This document shows, one piece after another, positions 9,988-19,962 of a DNA stretch of 64,000 nt. Numbering within the stretch: position 1 is the stretch's first letter; each line of letters starts with the position of its first letter. The notes under the pieces are model-generated. The model worked only from the letters and a program-made list of their open reading frames with translations. It did not search any database and was not told where the DNA came from. Location: the NCBI RefSeq assembly GCF_022836845.1, contig NZ_JAJNNZ010000007.1, positions 124,001 through 188,000 on the forward strand, written 5' to 3'. The translations under genes were made by a program, and so were the position numbers. The stretch is from Vibrio gelatinilyticus. GTDB lineage: Bacteria; Pseudomonadota; Gammaproteobacteria; Enterobacterales; Vibrionaceae.

Positions 9988-12234
9988 CTAAATACGCGAC
10001 GCTGCTGCGTATTGCTTAAGCAAATCAGGCACATCCAAAATTAGTGCTATGTGACCATCGCTAGTAATCGTTGCACCGGCCATGCCAGGAGTACCTTGCA
10101 GTAACTTATCCAACGGTTTGATAACAACCTCTTCCTGACCAATCAAGGAATCAACGACAAAGCCTACGCGTTGGCTACCAATTTGTACGATGACAACATG
10201 CCCGTGACCTTTGCGCAATTGCGCTTGCTCTGCATGAGGAGCTAACCAGTTTTGCAAATAGAACAAAGGAATCGACTTTTCGCGAACAATAATTGTCAAC
10301 TGGCCATCGACGACATTGGTCCGGCTTAAGTCTAAGTGGAATATTTCATTGACACTGGCAAGTGGTAGCGCAAACGGATGACCAGAAACACCTACCATTA
10401 AGGTCGGTAATATCGCCAAAGTTAAAGGGACTTTAATCGTGATCTTTGTACCTTTCCCTAACTCAGAATCAATATCGATTGATCCGTTTAGAGCATTGAT
10501 TGCCGTATTGACAACATCCATCCCGACGCCACGGCCAGAAATATCGGAGATTTTCTCCTTGCTAGAGAAGCCAGGCATAAAGATCAGATTGAAGCATTCT
10601 TTATCTGAAAGTCGAGAAGCGGCATCTTCGTCCATCATCTCACGCTTCACGGCGATCTCTCTAAGCTTATTGGCATCCATACCGCCACCATCGTCGATGA
10701 TAGCTAATTGAATATGGTCGCCTTCTTGTGCTGCGGATAATGTCACTCGACCAGTACGGGATTTCCCGGCCTTTTCACGAACCTCTGGCATTTCAATACC
10801 GTGATCGACCGAATTTCGTACCAAGTGAATCAGCGGATCTGCCAGAGCTTCGACCAAGTTTTTATCAAGATCGGTATCTTCGCCTTGCATCTCCAATACA
10901 ATGTCTTTGTTTAACGTACGAGCAAGATCGCGAATCACCCTTGGGAAACGACCGAACACTTTCTTAATCGGTTGCATGCGCGTTTTCATTACGGCGCCTT
11001 GCAGGTCGGCCGTTACAACATCAAGGTTTGAAACAGCTTTCGACATCTCTTCATCGTTGCTATTTAAGCCAAGGCTAACCAATCGGTTACGCACTAGAAC
11101 CAGTTCACCAACCATATTCATGATGGTATCTAATGTCGAAGTATCTACACGTACCGTCGCTTCTGCTTGGGGCTTTTTCACCGCAGGTGTCACTTTGTGC
11201 TCGGATTTCGCAGGAAAAGATTGAGACCCTGCTGCCGCTTGACTGACTACGACGGGTGACACAGCAGAAACTGCATTGGATTTTTCAGGCACTGATGCGA
11301 CATCATTTTGAATGGCTGGCTTTGTAGCCACTTCCAACTCTTCAATCGTTGGGCCTTTGCCCGCTCCGTGCAATTGATCGAGCAGTTTTTCAAACTCTTC
11401 ATCAGTCATCAGATCATCACTGACTGAGTTTGCCGTTGGCGTACTAGACGCAATGTCTTTACCCGGCTTAGAATCATTACTCGTGTCATTTTTTTGACGC
11501 AAAGAAGATGCAGGTGTTGATGGAACCGAAACCAAACTTGGCGCTTGTCCCACTCCATGAAGTTCATCTAAAAGTTTTTCAAATTCATCATCGGTAATAT
11601 CACCGGAATCTGTCGTAGAGTTAACAACAGAAACAGCCGTCGGAGCGGGAGTTGAAGTTTTGCTTGGCGCATTACCTTTCCCATGAAGTTCGTCGAGGAG
11701 CTTCTCAAATTCGTCCTGAGTAATGTCATCGATAGACGTCCCTTGAGTGATCTCATTAGGCTCTGACGCTACTGGAATTTCGGGTTCAACGACCGGAGCT
11801 ACTTCCACTTCTGGGGGAATTGCTGGTGCGACAGGGTCTTTAGATTCAGGCGAGCTTAATCGATGGAGTTCCTCAAGAAGCGCGGGGCTGGCGGCCTCCA
11901 TTGGGCTCATATCCTTCACGGCTTGAAATTGATGGTTGATGGTATCGAGTGACTGCAACATTGTATCCATCAATGGAGCACTTACGCTGCGCTGACCATT
12001 TCGCAATATATCGAAGACGTTTTCGGCACCGTGGCATGTATCCACCAGCTCCGATAATGCTAAAAACCCAGCACCACCCTTTACAGTATGAAAGCCTCGA
12101 AAGATTGCATTAAGCAAATCGGTATCTTGTGGGTTATTTTCTAGTTCAACCAACTGCTCTGATAGCAGTTCTAAAATTTCTCCAGCTTCAATTAAAAAGT
12201 CCTGAAGAATTTCCTCATCTAAATCGTAGCTCAT
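9988..12234 (-). CDS. cheA: Chemotaxis histidine kinase CheA
   Basis: Central kinase of the chemotaxis array. The 748 residues contain an Hpt domain with the phospho-histidine in FHTVKGG (about 49), a long linker (about 130-355), a dimerisation and HATPase region (for example [13 protein letters not shown] and DDGGGMD) and a C-terminal CheW-like regulatory domain. The linker carries three copies of a roughly 23-residue motif centred on [12 protein letters not shown], at about 169-191, 211-233 and 273-296. This part of vibrio CheA is known as the region that binds ParP (localisation and inheritance domain). Copy number here is what I read from the sequence. Confidence 0.97.
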   Translation of the reverse strand: MSYDLDEEILQDFLIEAGEILELLSEQLVELENNPQDTDLLNAIFRGFHTVKGGAGFLALSELVDTCHGAENVFDILRNGQRSVSAPLMDTMLQSLDTINHQFQAVKDMSPMEAASPALLEELHRLSSPESKDPVAPAIPPEVEVAPVVEPEIPVASEPNEITQGTSIDDITQDEFEKLLDELHGKGNAPSKTSTPAPTAVSVVNSTTDSGDITDDEFEKLLDELHGVGQAPSLVSVPSTPASSLRQKNDTSNDSKPGKDIASSTPTANSVSDDLMTDEEFEKLLDQLHGAGKGPTIEELEVATKPAIQNDVASVPEKSNAVSAVSPVVVSQAAAGSQSFPAKSEHKVTPAVKKPQAEATVRVDTSTLDTIMNMVGELVLVRNRLVSLGLNSNDEEMSKAVSNLDVVTADLQGAVMKTRMQPIKKVFGRFPRVIRDLARTLNKDIVLEMQGEDTDLDKNLVEALADPLIHLVRNSVDHGIEMPEVREKAGKSRTGRVTLSAAQEGDHIQLAIIDDGGGMDANKLREIAVKREMMDEDAASRLSDKECFNLIFMPGFSSKEKISDISGRGVGMDVVNTAINALNGSIDIDSELGKGTKITIKVPLTLAILPTLMVGVSGHPFALPLASVNEIFHLDLSRTNVVDGQLTIIVREKSIPLFYLQNWLAPHAEQAQLRKGHGHVVIVQIGSQRVGFVVDSLIGQEEVVIKPLDKLLQGTPGMAGATITSDGHIALILDVPDLLKQYAAASRI

Positions 12235-12243
12235 ACATTACCT

Positions 12244-12960
12244 CTAGAAACCAAGACTCGAAAGTAGATCGTCTACTTCGTCTTGTGATGAAACGGCATC
12301 GTCTCGCTCGTGAGGGTTGAGAATAGGTCCCTCTACTCCGGCTGGTGCCTTCTTATGTTCCGTTTTAGTCACTTGTTGGCCGTCGCTAAAGACGGTTAGA
12401 ATTTCAACCAGTCGTGCTTCAACTTCGCTAACAAGGGTGATCACTCGCCGAATGATCTGTCCGGTTAAATCTTGGAAGTCTTGCGCCATAAGAATGTTGG
12501 TTAACTGACCTCGCAACTCTGAACTGTTACCTTCAACCTGACTCAAAAGTTGATCAATGCGATGACACAACTCTTTGAAGGTTTGGAGTTCTAAGCGACC
12601 ATGCATGAGATCATTCCATTGCGGACGAACTTGCAACAAACTTTGGTGAAGATTATCTGCGATAGGCAAACAACACTCAACCGCATCCATGGTTTTGTTA
12701 GCTGACACTTCGGTCTTATTAATCACATATTCGAGACGGTCACATGCTTCCGGGATCTCGTCATTTGCGATCTGGTTGATGCGTTCATCGACGCTAAAAT
12801 CAACCAATGCATCGTGTAAATCTCGTGTCAGTGCTCCAACTTCTTGCAGCATCTGATTTTCACCAGAGCCATGGATCATCGAGACTAGATCGTCTGCCTC
12901 CTGCTGCTTGCCTTTTTCAAGGTAAGCGACAAGCTGCTGTGCTTGTTCTAATGAAATCAT
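12244..12960 (-). CDS. cheZ: Chemotaxis phosphatase CheZ
   Basis: CheZ dephosphorylates CheY. The protein is mostly helical, with the active-site segment AQDFQDLTGQIIRRV and a C-terminal CheY-binding peptide EVDDLLSSLGF. I prefer the ATG at 12960 (MISLEQAQQL, 238 residues). The frame stays open to a GTG at 12984, but no ribosome site precedes that codon. The gene lies between cheY and cheA, with 9 bases to cheA. Confidence 0.95.
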   Translation of the reverse strand: MISLEQAQQLVAYLEKGKQQEADDLVSMIHGSGENQMLQEVGALTRDLHDALVDFSVDERINQIANDEIPEACDRLEYVINKTEVSANKTMDAVECCLPIADNLHQSLLQVRPQWNDLMHGRLELQTFKELCHRIDQLLSQVEGNSSELRGQLTNILMAQDFQDLTGQIIRRVITLVSEVEARLVEILTVFSDGQQVTKTEHKKAPAGVEGPILNPHERDDAVSSQDEVDDLLSSLGF

Positions 12961-13002
12961 CCTGATATAAGCCTTATACAGCACCTAGCGTTTTATGCGT
13001 TT

Positions 13003-13386
13003 TTATTGAAGGCGCTCAAATATTTTATCGAGTTTTTCTTTTAGCGTTGCCGCTGTAAACGGCTTGACGATGTATCCATTTACGCCCGCCTGTGCTGCTT
13101 CAATGATCTGTTCTCGCTTTGCTTCTGCCGTAATCATTAATACTGGCAAATGCTTTAAATTGTCACTGGCTCTGATATGGCGAAGCAAGTCAATACCTTG
13201 CATTCCTGGCATATTCCAGTCGGTGACGACAAAGTCAAAATCACCCTTTTCAAGCATAGGTAAAGCAGTTAAACCGTCGTCGGCCTCTAACGTATTGCTA
13301 AAGCCCAAATCGCGTAGAAGGTTTTTTACAATACGTCGCATCGTTGAAAAATCATCAACAATAAGAATTTTCATGTTTTTATTCAA
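13003..13386 (-). CDS. cheY: Chemotaxis response regulator CheY
   Basis: Single receiver domain that, when phosphorylated by CheA, binds FliM and reverses the motor. The acidic pair is in LIVDDFST, the phospho-acceptor Asp in VVTDWNMPG (about 56) and the conserved Lys in IVKPF (about 108). The start is uncertain. A GGAGG site stands 5 bases before a TTG at 13386 (127 residues). A GTG at 13398 would give [10 protein letters not shown] and 131 residues but lacks a clear ribosome site. Confidence 0.95.
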   Translation of the reverse strand: MNKNMKILIVDDFSTMRRIVKNLLRDLGFSNTLEADDGLTALPMLEKGDFDFVVTDWNMPGMQGIDLLRHIRASDNLKHLPVLMITAEAKREQIIEAAQAGVNGYIVKPFTAATLKEKLDKIFERLQ

Positions 13387-13416
13387 AATTGCCTCCACTG
13401 AAACAAGTCAGTGTTA

Positions 13417-14151
13417 TTAATCCATTTGCGTCCAAGCACTCAGTTTGGTGCGCAAACGCTGCATTGATTGGCTTAGTATTTGGCTGACGCGCGATTCGCT
13501 CACCCCCAGTACTTCACCAATTTCTTTTAGGTTTAGTTCTTCGTCATAATACAAAGAAAGTGTTAACGCTTCGCGTTCTGGTAAAGACTTTATCGACTCG
13601 ATTAGCGCTTGCCTGAACGATTCATCCGCCACCCCTTGGAATGGCGTATTATTGTCTTCGTGTGGGGAAGAGATTGCATCATCAGACACACCAAGATCTT
13701 CTATTCCCACGAGTTTGGAGCAGCTAATATCATGTAGAGCATTATGATACTGCTTTAAGGACATCTCTAAATACGATGCCACTTCTGCATCAGTAGGATC
13801 GCGATTAAGTTCATTTTCCAATGTCGCGATGGCCTGATTGATATCTCGGTTATTCTTGTGTACCGAACGTGGTACCCAGTCGCCGCGTCGGATATCATCA
13901 AGCATCGCGCCACGAATTCGAATCCCTGCGTAGGTCTCGAAACTAGCGCCTTTTGTAGCATCGTAGTTTCGTTGTGCTTCAATTAACCCAATCATTCCCG
14001 CTTGGATCAAGTCTTCCACCAATACATTCGGTGGAAGTCGTCCAATCAGGTGATGGGCAATTCGCTTAACCAATACAGAGTATTTCTCTAAGAAAGCTTG
14101 TTGACCGCTAAGATTGGCATTTTGGTCATACGTCAAAGCTTTATTCACCAA
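13417..14151 (-). CDS. fliA: Flagellar sigma factor FliA (sigma-28)
   Basis: Sigma-28 directs RNA polymerase to late flagellar promoters; it is held inactive by FlgM. The 244-residue protein has region 2 (VLVEDLIQAGMIGLIEAQRN, FETYAGIRIRGAMLDDIR) and region 4 (LSLYYDEELNLKEIGEVLGV, SRVSQILSQSMQRLR). It overlaps flhG by 11 bases. Sigma-28-like promoters found upstream of two flagellins and flgM in this window are its expected targets. Confidence 0.97.
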   Translation of the reverse strand: MVNKALTYDQNANLSGQQAFLEKYSVLVKRIAHHLIGRLPPNVLVEDLIQAGMIGLIEAQRNYDATKGASFETYAGIRIRGAMLDDIRRGDWVPRSVHKNNRDINQAIATLENELNRDPTDAEVASYLEMSLKQYHNALHDISCSKLVGIEDLGVSDDAISSPHEDNNTPFQGVADESFRQALIESIKSLPEREALTLSLYYDEELNLKEIGEVLGVSESRVSQILSQSMQRLRTKLSAWTQMD

Positions 14152-15040
14152 AGGGTTCCTCTATTGCCGCCGTTCTATTGAGCAATCGTTCGACGAAAAA
14201 CTCGAGATGGCCGCTTGGCACTTTTGGAATTGGCCACGTAAGTGCCTTATTCGCAAGAGAAGTAATTGCCAGAGCCGCAGGTGAACGTGGAAACGCATCA
14301 ACTACAATCTTTTGTCTTTTTACTGCTTGTCGAACTTTATCATCTAAAGGGATACATGCGACAAGCTCTAAGCTAACATTGAGAAATCGCTCTGTGACCA
14401 AGGTCAACTTTGCAAACAATTCTCGTCCTTCTCGGTAACTACGCACCATATTGGCAACGACTTTAAAGCGTTGAACCTGATGTTCACGGCTGAGCAATTT
14501 AATTAACGCATACGCGTCAGTGATCGAGGTTGGCTCGTCACATACCACAACTACAACGTCTTGCGCTGCACGAGAAAAACTCACCACCATGTCTGAGATA
14601 CCTGCCGCGGTATCAACCAACAGCACGTCCATCTCGTCTTCTAAGCTGCCGAAGGCGCGTATCAAGCCAATATGTTGAGCATGAGTTAGCTCGGTCATGC
14701 TTTGCGTTCCAGACGTCGCTGGAATAATTCGGATCCCATGTGGGCCTTCGACAATGGCATCTTTGAGCTCGCACTCACCAGCCAAAACATGTCCTAGATT
14801 TCGCTTAGGTCGAATACCGAGCATAACATCGATATTGGCTAAACCCAGGTCAGCATCAAGCACCATGACTTTCTTTCCCTGACGAGCCATACTGATGGCC
14901 AGTCCTAGTGTTACATTTGATTTACCGACACCTCCTTTTCCGCCTGTCACTGAAATGACTTTCGTTAAAGTAGGCTTCGTCAAACGCCTAAGGCCGCTTG
15001 CTTGGTCTTGAATCATGTTATCGGTCATATTTAACTGCAC
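14141..15040 (-). CDS. flhG: Flagellar number regulator FlhG (MinD-like ATPase, FleN)
   Basis: FlhG limits the number of polar flagella and antagonises FlhF and FlrA. The 299-residue MinD-type ATPase has the deviant Walker A GGKGGVGKS at about 33-41 and LVDTAAGIS as the Walker B-like motif. The GTG at 15040 directly follows the flhF stop and has a GGGGG ribosome site; an in-frame ATG at 15028 is an alternative start. The N-terminal DQASGLRRL segment is the family motif thought to engage FlrA/FlhF. Confidence 0.95.
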   Translation of the reverse strand: MQLNMTDNMIQDQASGLRRLTKPTLTKVISVTGGKGGVGKSNVTLGLAISMARQGKKVMVLDADLGLANIDVMLGIRPKRNLGHVLAGECELKDAIVEGPHGIRIIPATSGTQSMTELTHAQHIGLIRAFGSLEDEMDVLLVDTAAGISDMVVSFSRAAQDVVVVVCDEPTSITDAYALIKLLSREHQVQRFKVVANMVRSYREGRELFAKLTLVTERFLNVSLELVACIPLDDKVRQAVKRQKIVVDAFPRSPAALAITSLANKALTWPIPKVPSGHLEFFVERLLNRTAAIEEPFGE

Positions 15041-16534
15041 CTAAACCCCCTCCACATCACTGTTCCAGAAGTGAGGTTCGTTCTCTGTCGACTTCTCGAG
15101 TAATTCGTTCGCTTTTGCCACCATGTATCTTGGCTGGGCAATGACAATGTCTTCTGGTACACGTTGTCCGTTTGCGATGTATGTCACTGGTAATGCATTC
15201 TGTATCACCACACTAATAAACTCACCTAGGCTTAACGACTCATCCAGTTTCGTCATAATGCAGCCGGAAAGAGGAATTCTTCTAAAATGCTCTAACGTTT
15301 CTTGCAACACTTGCCTTTGAGCTGTGGCAGGTAACACTAAGTAGCTATTGATGACCTCGCCACTCTCTTGCATCAAAGTATCCAATTGCTCAGAAAGCCT
15401 GACATCTCTTTGCCCCATTCCTGCAGTATCTATTAATACCAAGCGACGGTTTCGCAACTGATATAAAACATCGGCCAGTTGCTCAGAATCTTTAGCAACT
15501 CTTACAGGGCATCCCATAATTCGGCCATAAATGGACAGTTGCTCATGGGCACCTATTCGATAGGTGTCCGTTGTTACCAAGGCAACATTGTCAGCGCCAT
15601 ACTCCATTGCAGCTCTTGCTGCCAGTTTCGCAACGGTCGTCGTTTTTCCAACACCTGTTGGACCGAGCAGAGCAACGATGCCGCCCTGACGAAGAATATC
15701 CTGTTTGCTGACGACAACCTGATCAGAGACAAGAGACAATAAGGCGTTCCACGCTTTCCGAGGAGGCGTATCTTCAGGGATATAGCAAGCGAGTTGATCA
15801 GCGAGTTCAGAGGCTATCCCCATCCGTTCTAACCGCTTGATTAACATTGCTCTTAATGGTTCTCGGCGCTCAACTTCTTGCCACATCAAACCAGAGACCT
15901 GATGCTCAAGCAGACGACGAATTGAAGACATGTCTTCTTTCATCGATTCAAGTTCTTGGTCGATTTGCTGGTCCGAGCGAGAGCGACTGCTGGTATTGTA
16001 TTTTGGCGTCTGAGATTCACTGACAGCATGCCCCATCGAGCGCTGAGACTGCGAGTCTCGGCGACCTAACCGAGCTTGTTGAGAATACTGATATTTGTCT
16101 GCGCTTTGAAAGGCACTTGCAGTACTATTATTTTGCTCTGCTTGTCGATCTAACAATGCCGACAGGGAGTCCGAATTTCTTTTTGGCTCAGCATCTTGAG
16201 TGCCGCCTCGATAATGCTTAAGCATATTGGCAAAACGGTCGGTCATCGTACCGTTTTTATGATCAACTGCGCCGCGATTAATACTGACTTTGTCATCTTG
16301 CAAATCGCGCTCGCGACCAAAGTCTTTATTTTGTAACGCTGGCGGCGGATTAAAACTGCTAGGTTCCATCTGGCGAGGAGCAACTGCGGCCGACTCTCCA
16401 TCGACGGCTGCGACAATCTCAACCCCACCAGCCACCTTTTTGTTGGACATGATTACGGCATCGGCCCCAAGCTCCTCTTTAACTTGAAAGAGCGCCTGTC
16501 TCATATCCTTGGCAAAGAAACGTTTAATTTTCAA
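15041..16534 (-). CDS. flhF: Polar flagellar GTPase FlhF
   Basis: SRP-family GTPase that marks the old pole for flagellum assembly. The 497 residues begin MKIKRFFAKDMRQAL, followed by a long variable basic/Ser/Gln-rich B region (about 50-200) and the NG domain with the G1 motif GPTGVGKTTT at about 291-300, DTYRIGAHEQL and the DTAG motif. It lies between flhA and flhG. A 53-base gap upstream contains a weak sigma-54-like match. Confidence 0.96.
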   Translation of the reverse strand: MKIKRFFAKDMRQALFQVKEELGADAVIMSNKKVAGGVEIVAAVDGESAAVAPRQMEPSSFNPPPALQNKDFGRERDLQDDKVSINRGAVDHKNGTMTDRFANMLKHYRGGTQDAEPKRNSDSLSALLDRQAEQNNSTASAFQSADKYQYSQQARLGRRDSQSQRSMGHAVSESQTPKYNTSSRSRSDQQIDQELESMKEDMSSIRRLLEHQVSGLMWQEVERREPLRAMLIKRLERMGIASELADQLACYIPEDTPPRKAWNALLSLVSDQVVVSKQDILRQGGIVALLGPTGVGKTTTVAKLAARAAMEYGADNVALVTTDTYRIGAHEQLSIYGRIMGCPVRVAKDSEQLADVLYQLRNRRLVLIDTAGMGQRDVRLSEQLDTLMQESGEVINSYLVLPATAQRQVLQETLEHFRRIPLSGCIMTKLDESLSLGEFISVVIQNALPVTYIANGQRVPEDIVIAQPRYMVAKANELLEKSTENEPHFWNSDVEGV

Positions 16535-16565
16535 TCGCTATATCCATAATCTGATTTCGTTCGAG

Positions 16566-16582
16566 CGCAAGCGTAATACCGC
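16566..16582 (-). promoter_or_regulatory. Weak sigma-54-like promoter upstream of flhF
   Basis: On the minus strand CGGTATTACGCTTGC has GG and GC separated by ten bases and a TTGC at -12, but the -24 block matches poorly (TGGCA expected). It sits about 32 bases before the flhF start in a 53-base gap. This may be chance; flhF can be transcribed from the flhA promoter. Confidence 0.25.
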
Positions 16583-16587
16583 TAATT

Positions 16588-18684
16588 CTAGTTACCGACC
16601 GCTTGCACAATTCGAATCTGCTTTTCATCCGGTATCTCTTGGTAGGAGAGCACTCTTAAGCTTGGTATTGTATTTTTAACAAATTTCGCGAGTGTTGAGC
16701 GTAACACGCCCGAAGTGAGCAGCACTGCGGCTTCCCCTTTCAGTTCTTGCTCTTGCGTCGCGTTGCTGAGCGAAGATTGTAACCTTTCAGCAAGACCAGG
16801 CTCTATGCCCGTTGATTCACCACCGGATGCTTGCATAGTTTGATGCAAGATTTGTTCCAGCTCAGGTATTAATGTAATCACCGGAAGCTCTGGCTCTATA
16901 CCATTGATTTCCTGAACAATAAGGCGCTTCAATGAGATGCGAACAGCGGCTGTTAAAACGTCAGGATCTTGACTCTTCGACGAATACTCTGAAAGAGTCT
17001 GAACGATGGTGCGAATATCACGTATCGGTATCGCTTCGTTTAACAAGTTCTGTAGAACCTTGACCACCACTCCTAATTGCAACTGTTCTGGTACAAATTC
17101 ATCGACCAATTTAGGCGTTGAGCGCCCCAACATTTCTAAGAGATTGGTCACTTCTTCATGGCCTAGCAGTTGAGAGGCGTTGTTGGTCAGTAGCTGACTC
17201 AAATGCGTTGCCAATACGGTTGATGAATCAACAACCGTATAACCCATAGCTTGTGCATGCTCGCGTTGCGATTCTTGAATCCAAACGGCCGAGAGACCAA
17301 ATGCTGGGTCAATCGTTTCTTCGCCCTCAATCAAGCCATAAACCTGACCTGGATTGATGGCCAGCTCTTGATCGGGGCGGATCTCAGCCTCGCCTAAGGC
17401 AACGCCCATCAGGGTAATTCGGTAGGAGTTTGGCGTTAACTCGAGGTTATCGCGCATATGGACAGCAGGGATGAGAAAACCGAAGTCCTGAGAAAGCTTC
17501 TTACGCACGCCTTTCACGCGCTCTAACAGTTCTCCTCCCTGATCCCTGTCCACCAATGGGATCAATCGATAGCCCACTTCTAAGCCAATCACATCCACAG
17601 GCTGAACATCATCCCATGATAGTTCTTTCGGCTTAGATGGAGTATCAGAAGAAAGCTCGGCTGGCAGGTTTGCTTCGGCGGCTTTGAGTTTGCTTTTCCT
17701 GTCAATCCAGTAAGCTCCAGCTCCAGCTAAGAGAGCCAACAACAAAAAGGCAAAATGTGGCATTCCCGGCACAATGCCCATGACACCCAAAATACCCGCC
17801 GTGATCATCAAAGCTTTGGGGTTATCAAACAACTGGAACACCACTTGTTGTCCCATATCTTCGTCGGTATTTTGACGGGTTACCATGATTGCTGCTGCAA
17901 TCGACAGCAGTAGAGACGGGATTTGCGCGACAAGACCATCACCGATAGTCAGCAAAGTATAGATTTCGATGGCTTCCCCAAACCCTAGGGAATACTGCAT
18001 CATACCAATACTCAAGCCACCGATAATGTTTAAAAACAGAATCAAGATACCGGCTATTGCATCGCCTTTTACAAATTTTGAGGCACCATCCATTGAGCCG
18101 TAAAAGTCTGCCTCTTTTGTGACTTCAAAACGTCGAGTTCGCGCTTCGTCTTGTTCTATCAGCCCTGCGTTCAAATCTGCATCAATCGCCATTTGCTTTC
18201 CGGGTAAGGCATCAAGAGTGAAGCGAGCACTAACTTCGGATATACGTCCAGCACCTTTAGTCACTACCATGAAGTTTATAATCATCAAGATCAAAAACAC
18301 CACTAAACCCACCGCGTAGTTGCCACCAATCACCACATTACCAAACGCTTCGATAACGTTACCCGCCGCACCCTCACCTTCGTGACCAGATAACAAAACG
18401 ACACGAGTTGATGCTACGTTCAGGGCTAACCTTAAAAGAGTCGCTATAAGCAGTACGGTTGGGAAAGCGGCAAAATCGAGTGGACGGCGTGTATAGACAG
18501 AAACTAATAGCACCACCATCGCCAAGGCAATATTGAAGGTAAAGAAGAGATCGAGTAGAAACGGTGGAATTGGCAACACAATCATTGCCAATGCCGCTAG
18601 CACCATTACCGGAGCGCCAATAGCGGGAAATGCCCGTTTGGGAATATGTGGAAGCCAACTGGCAAAAGGTAAACTGAATTTCAT
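16588..18684 (-). CDS. flhA: Flagellar export gate protein FlhA
   Basis: Largest membrane component of the flagellar type III export gate. The 698-residue protein has about eight N-terminal membrane helices (residues about 25-330), the conserved FHIPEP-family segments and a cytoplasmic domain from about 350 that docks chaperone-substrate complexes. Length matches the family. It leads the flhA-flhF-flhG-fliA-che operon, with a sigma-54-like promoter about 75 bases upstream. Confidence 0.97.
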   Translation of the reverse strand: MKFSLPFASWLPHIPKRAFPAIGAPVMVLAALAMIVLPIPPFLLDLFFTFNIALAMVVLLVSVYTRRPLDFAAFPTVLLIATLLRLALNVASTRVVLLSGHEGEGAAGNVIEAFGNVVIGGNYAVGLVVFLILMIINFMVVTKGAGRISEVSARFTLDALPGKQMAIDADLNAGLIEQDEARTRRFEVTKEADFYGSMDGASKFVKGDAIAGILILFLNIIGGLSIGMMQYSLGFGEAIEIYTLLTIGDGLVAQIPSLLLSIAAAIMVTRQNTDEDMGQQVVFQLFDNPKALMITAGILGVMGIVPGMPHFAFLLLALLAGAGAYWIDRKSKLKAAEANLPAELSSDTPSKPKELSWDDVQPVDVIGLEVGYRLIPLVDRDQGGELLERVKGVRKKLSQDFGFLIPAVHMRDNLELTPNSYRITLMGVALGEAEIRPDQELAINPGQVYGLIEGEETIDPAFGLSAVWIQESQREHAQAMGYTVVDSSTVLATHLSQLLTNNASQLLGHEEVTNLLEMLGRSTPKLVDEFVPEQLQLGVVVKVLQNLLNEAIPIRDIRTIVQTLSEYSSKSQDPDVLTAAVRISLKRLIVQEINGIEPELPVITLIPELEQILHQTMQASGGESTGIEPGLAERLQSSLSNATQEQELKGEAAVLLTSGVLRSTLAKFVKNTIPSLRVLSYQEIPDEKQIRIVQAVGN

Positions 18685-18757
18685 TCTAACAACATCACTG
18701 CTCTGCCATTGCCGATCATTAAGGACAATGGTTTAAATCCTATTAACTTGTTAACTA

Positions 18758-18773
18758 AGCAAATATCGTACCG
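18758..18773 (-). promoter_or_regulatory. Sigma-54 promoter of the flhA-flhF-flhG-fliA-che operon
   Basis: On the minus strand CGGTACGATATTTGCT gives GG-N10-GC, with ACG after the -24 doublet and a full TTGC at -12. The predicted start of transcription is near 18747, about 60 bases before flhA. It lies in the only sizeable gap (116 bases) between flhB and flhA, so it fits as the class III promoter of the operon. Confidence 0.7.
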
Positions 18774-18800
18774 CGCGTTCGCGCCAATTTATTGACACCA

Positions 18801-19931
18801 CTAGTGCCGCATGTCTTTCGGTATGGTCATTTGGTTTTCATTGAGTGTCGGTCGCTCCCCTCCCTTGCGGCGGTATTGCTTGAGTTGATAAACATACGCC
18901 AGTATCTGTGCAACAGCGGCAAATAACCCATCTGGAATTTCTTGCTCTAACTCGGTGGTATGATACAAAGCACGCGCCAATGGCGGTGCAGGAACGACGT
19001 AAATATCATGCTCACGTGCGACTTCTCTTATTTTCAACGCCATATGTTCTACCCCCTTTGCAACCACAATCGGCGCTCGGTCTGAGCCTTGTGCGTAGCG
19101 AAGTGCTACGGAAAAGTGTTCCGGGTTTGTCACGATGACATCCGCTTGAGGGACCTCGGCCATCATTCGCCTTTGAGCCGCTTCTCTTTGTAACATCCGG
19201 ATCCGGCCCTTAACCTCAGGCTTACCTTCAGTGTCTTTGTGCTCGTCCTTGACTTCTTGTTTGGTCATTTTTAGCTGATTACTGTGTTGCCATATCTGAA
19301 AGGGGATATCTATTGCAACCACAATCAAGAGGGTACAACTGATCAATAAAACGAAGTTGAGTAGAATTGATAAGGCATGAAAAATGTTCTGCGGAAACAC
19401 TTCCATGCTGAGTTGAAACAGGTCTGCTTTCGAGGCACTAATGAGATAAGAGGCCATACCCGCTACCAATGCAACCTTAAGTATCGACTTGACGAGTTCA
19501 ACCCAACTTTGCATACCAAGCATTCGTTTAAATCCACTGAGCGGATTCATTTTAGACATTTTGGGCATCGCAGCCTGCGCTGAAAAACTGATCCCGCCGA
19601 CGCCAGCCGCGCCAATTAGCGCAGCAACAAACAGCACAACTAAAATCAGCATCAATGGCAGCACTAAGTCACTTAATGCTCCCAACGCGACATCCAATAA
19701 CTTGGTCGGATCGTAAATCTCTTCCCTACTTAATGAAAACAAACTGCGCATCCCTGAAAAAAGGGCCTGAGCGAGTGACTCACCAAACATCATCAAGGAG
19801 ACTGAACCGACGACCAATACAGAAACTGACGCTAGCTCTTTAGAGCGAGCAACTTGGCCTTTTTCACGCGCCTGCTTTAACCGCTGGGGCGTGGCGTCTT
19901 CTGTGCGTTCTTGTCCATCTGACTCTGCCAA
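18801..19931 (-). CDS. flhB: Flagellar export switch protein FlhB
   Basis: FlhB switches export specificity from hook to filament substrates after self-cleavage. The 376 residues contain four N-terminal membrane helices and a cytoplasmic domain. The cleavage site reads TNPEHFSVALRY at about 268-279, that is NPEH where NPTH is usual; cleavage is between Asn and Pro, both of which are present. A C-terminal basic tail follows. It is the last gene of the fliK-flhB operon, 31 bases after fliR. Confidence 0.96.
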   Translation of the reverse strand: MAESDGQERTEDATPQRLKQAREKGQVARSKELASVSVLVVGSVSLMMFGESLAQALFSGMRSLFSLSREEIYDPTKLLDVALGALSDLVLPLMLILVVLFVAALIGAAGVGGISFSAQAAMPKMSKMNPLSGFKRMLGMQSWVELVKSILKVALVAGMASYLISASKADLFQLSMEVFPQNIFHALSILLNFVLLISCTLLIVVAIDIPFQIWQHSNQLKMTKQEVKDEHKDTEGKPEVKGRIRMLQREAAQRRMMAEVPQADVIVTNPEHFSVALRYAQGSDRAPIVVAKGVEHMALKIREVAREHDIYVVPAPPLARALYHTTELEQEIPDGLFAAVAQILAYVYQLKQYRRKGGERPTLNENQMTIPKDMRH

Positions 19932-19962
19932 GCCAGCCTCCTTACATTTTATCTAATGGCTT

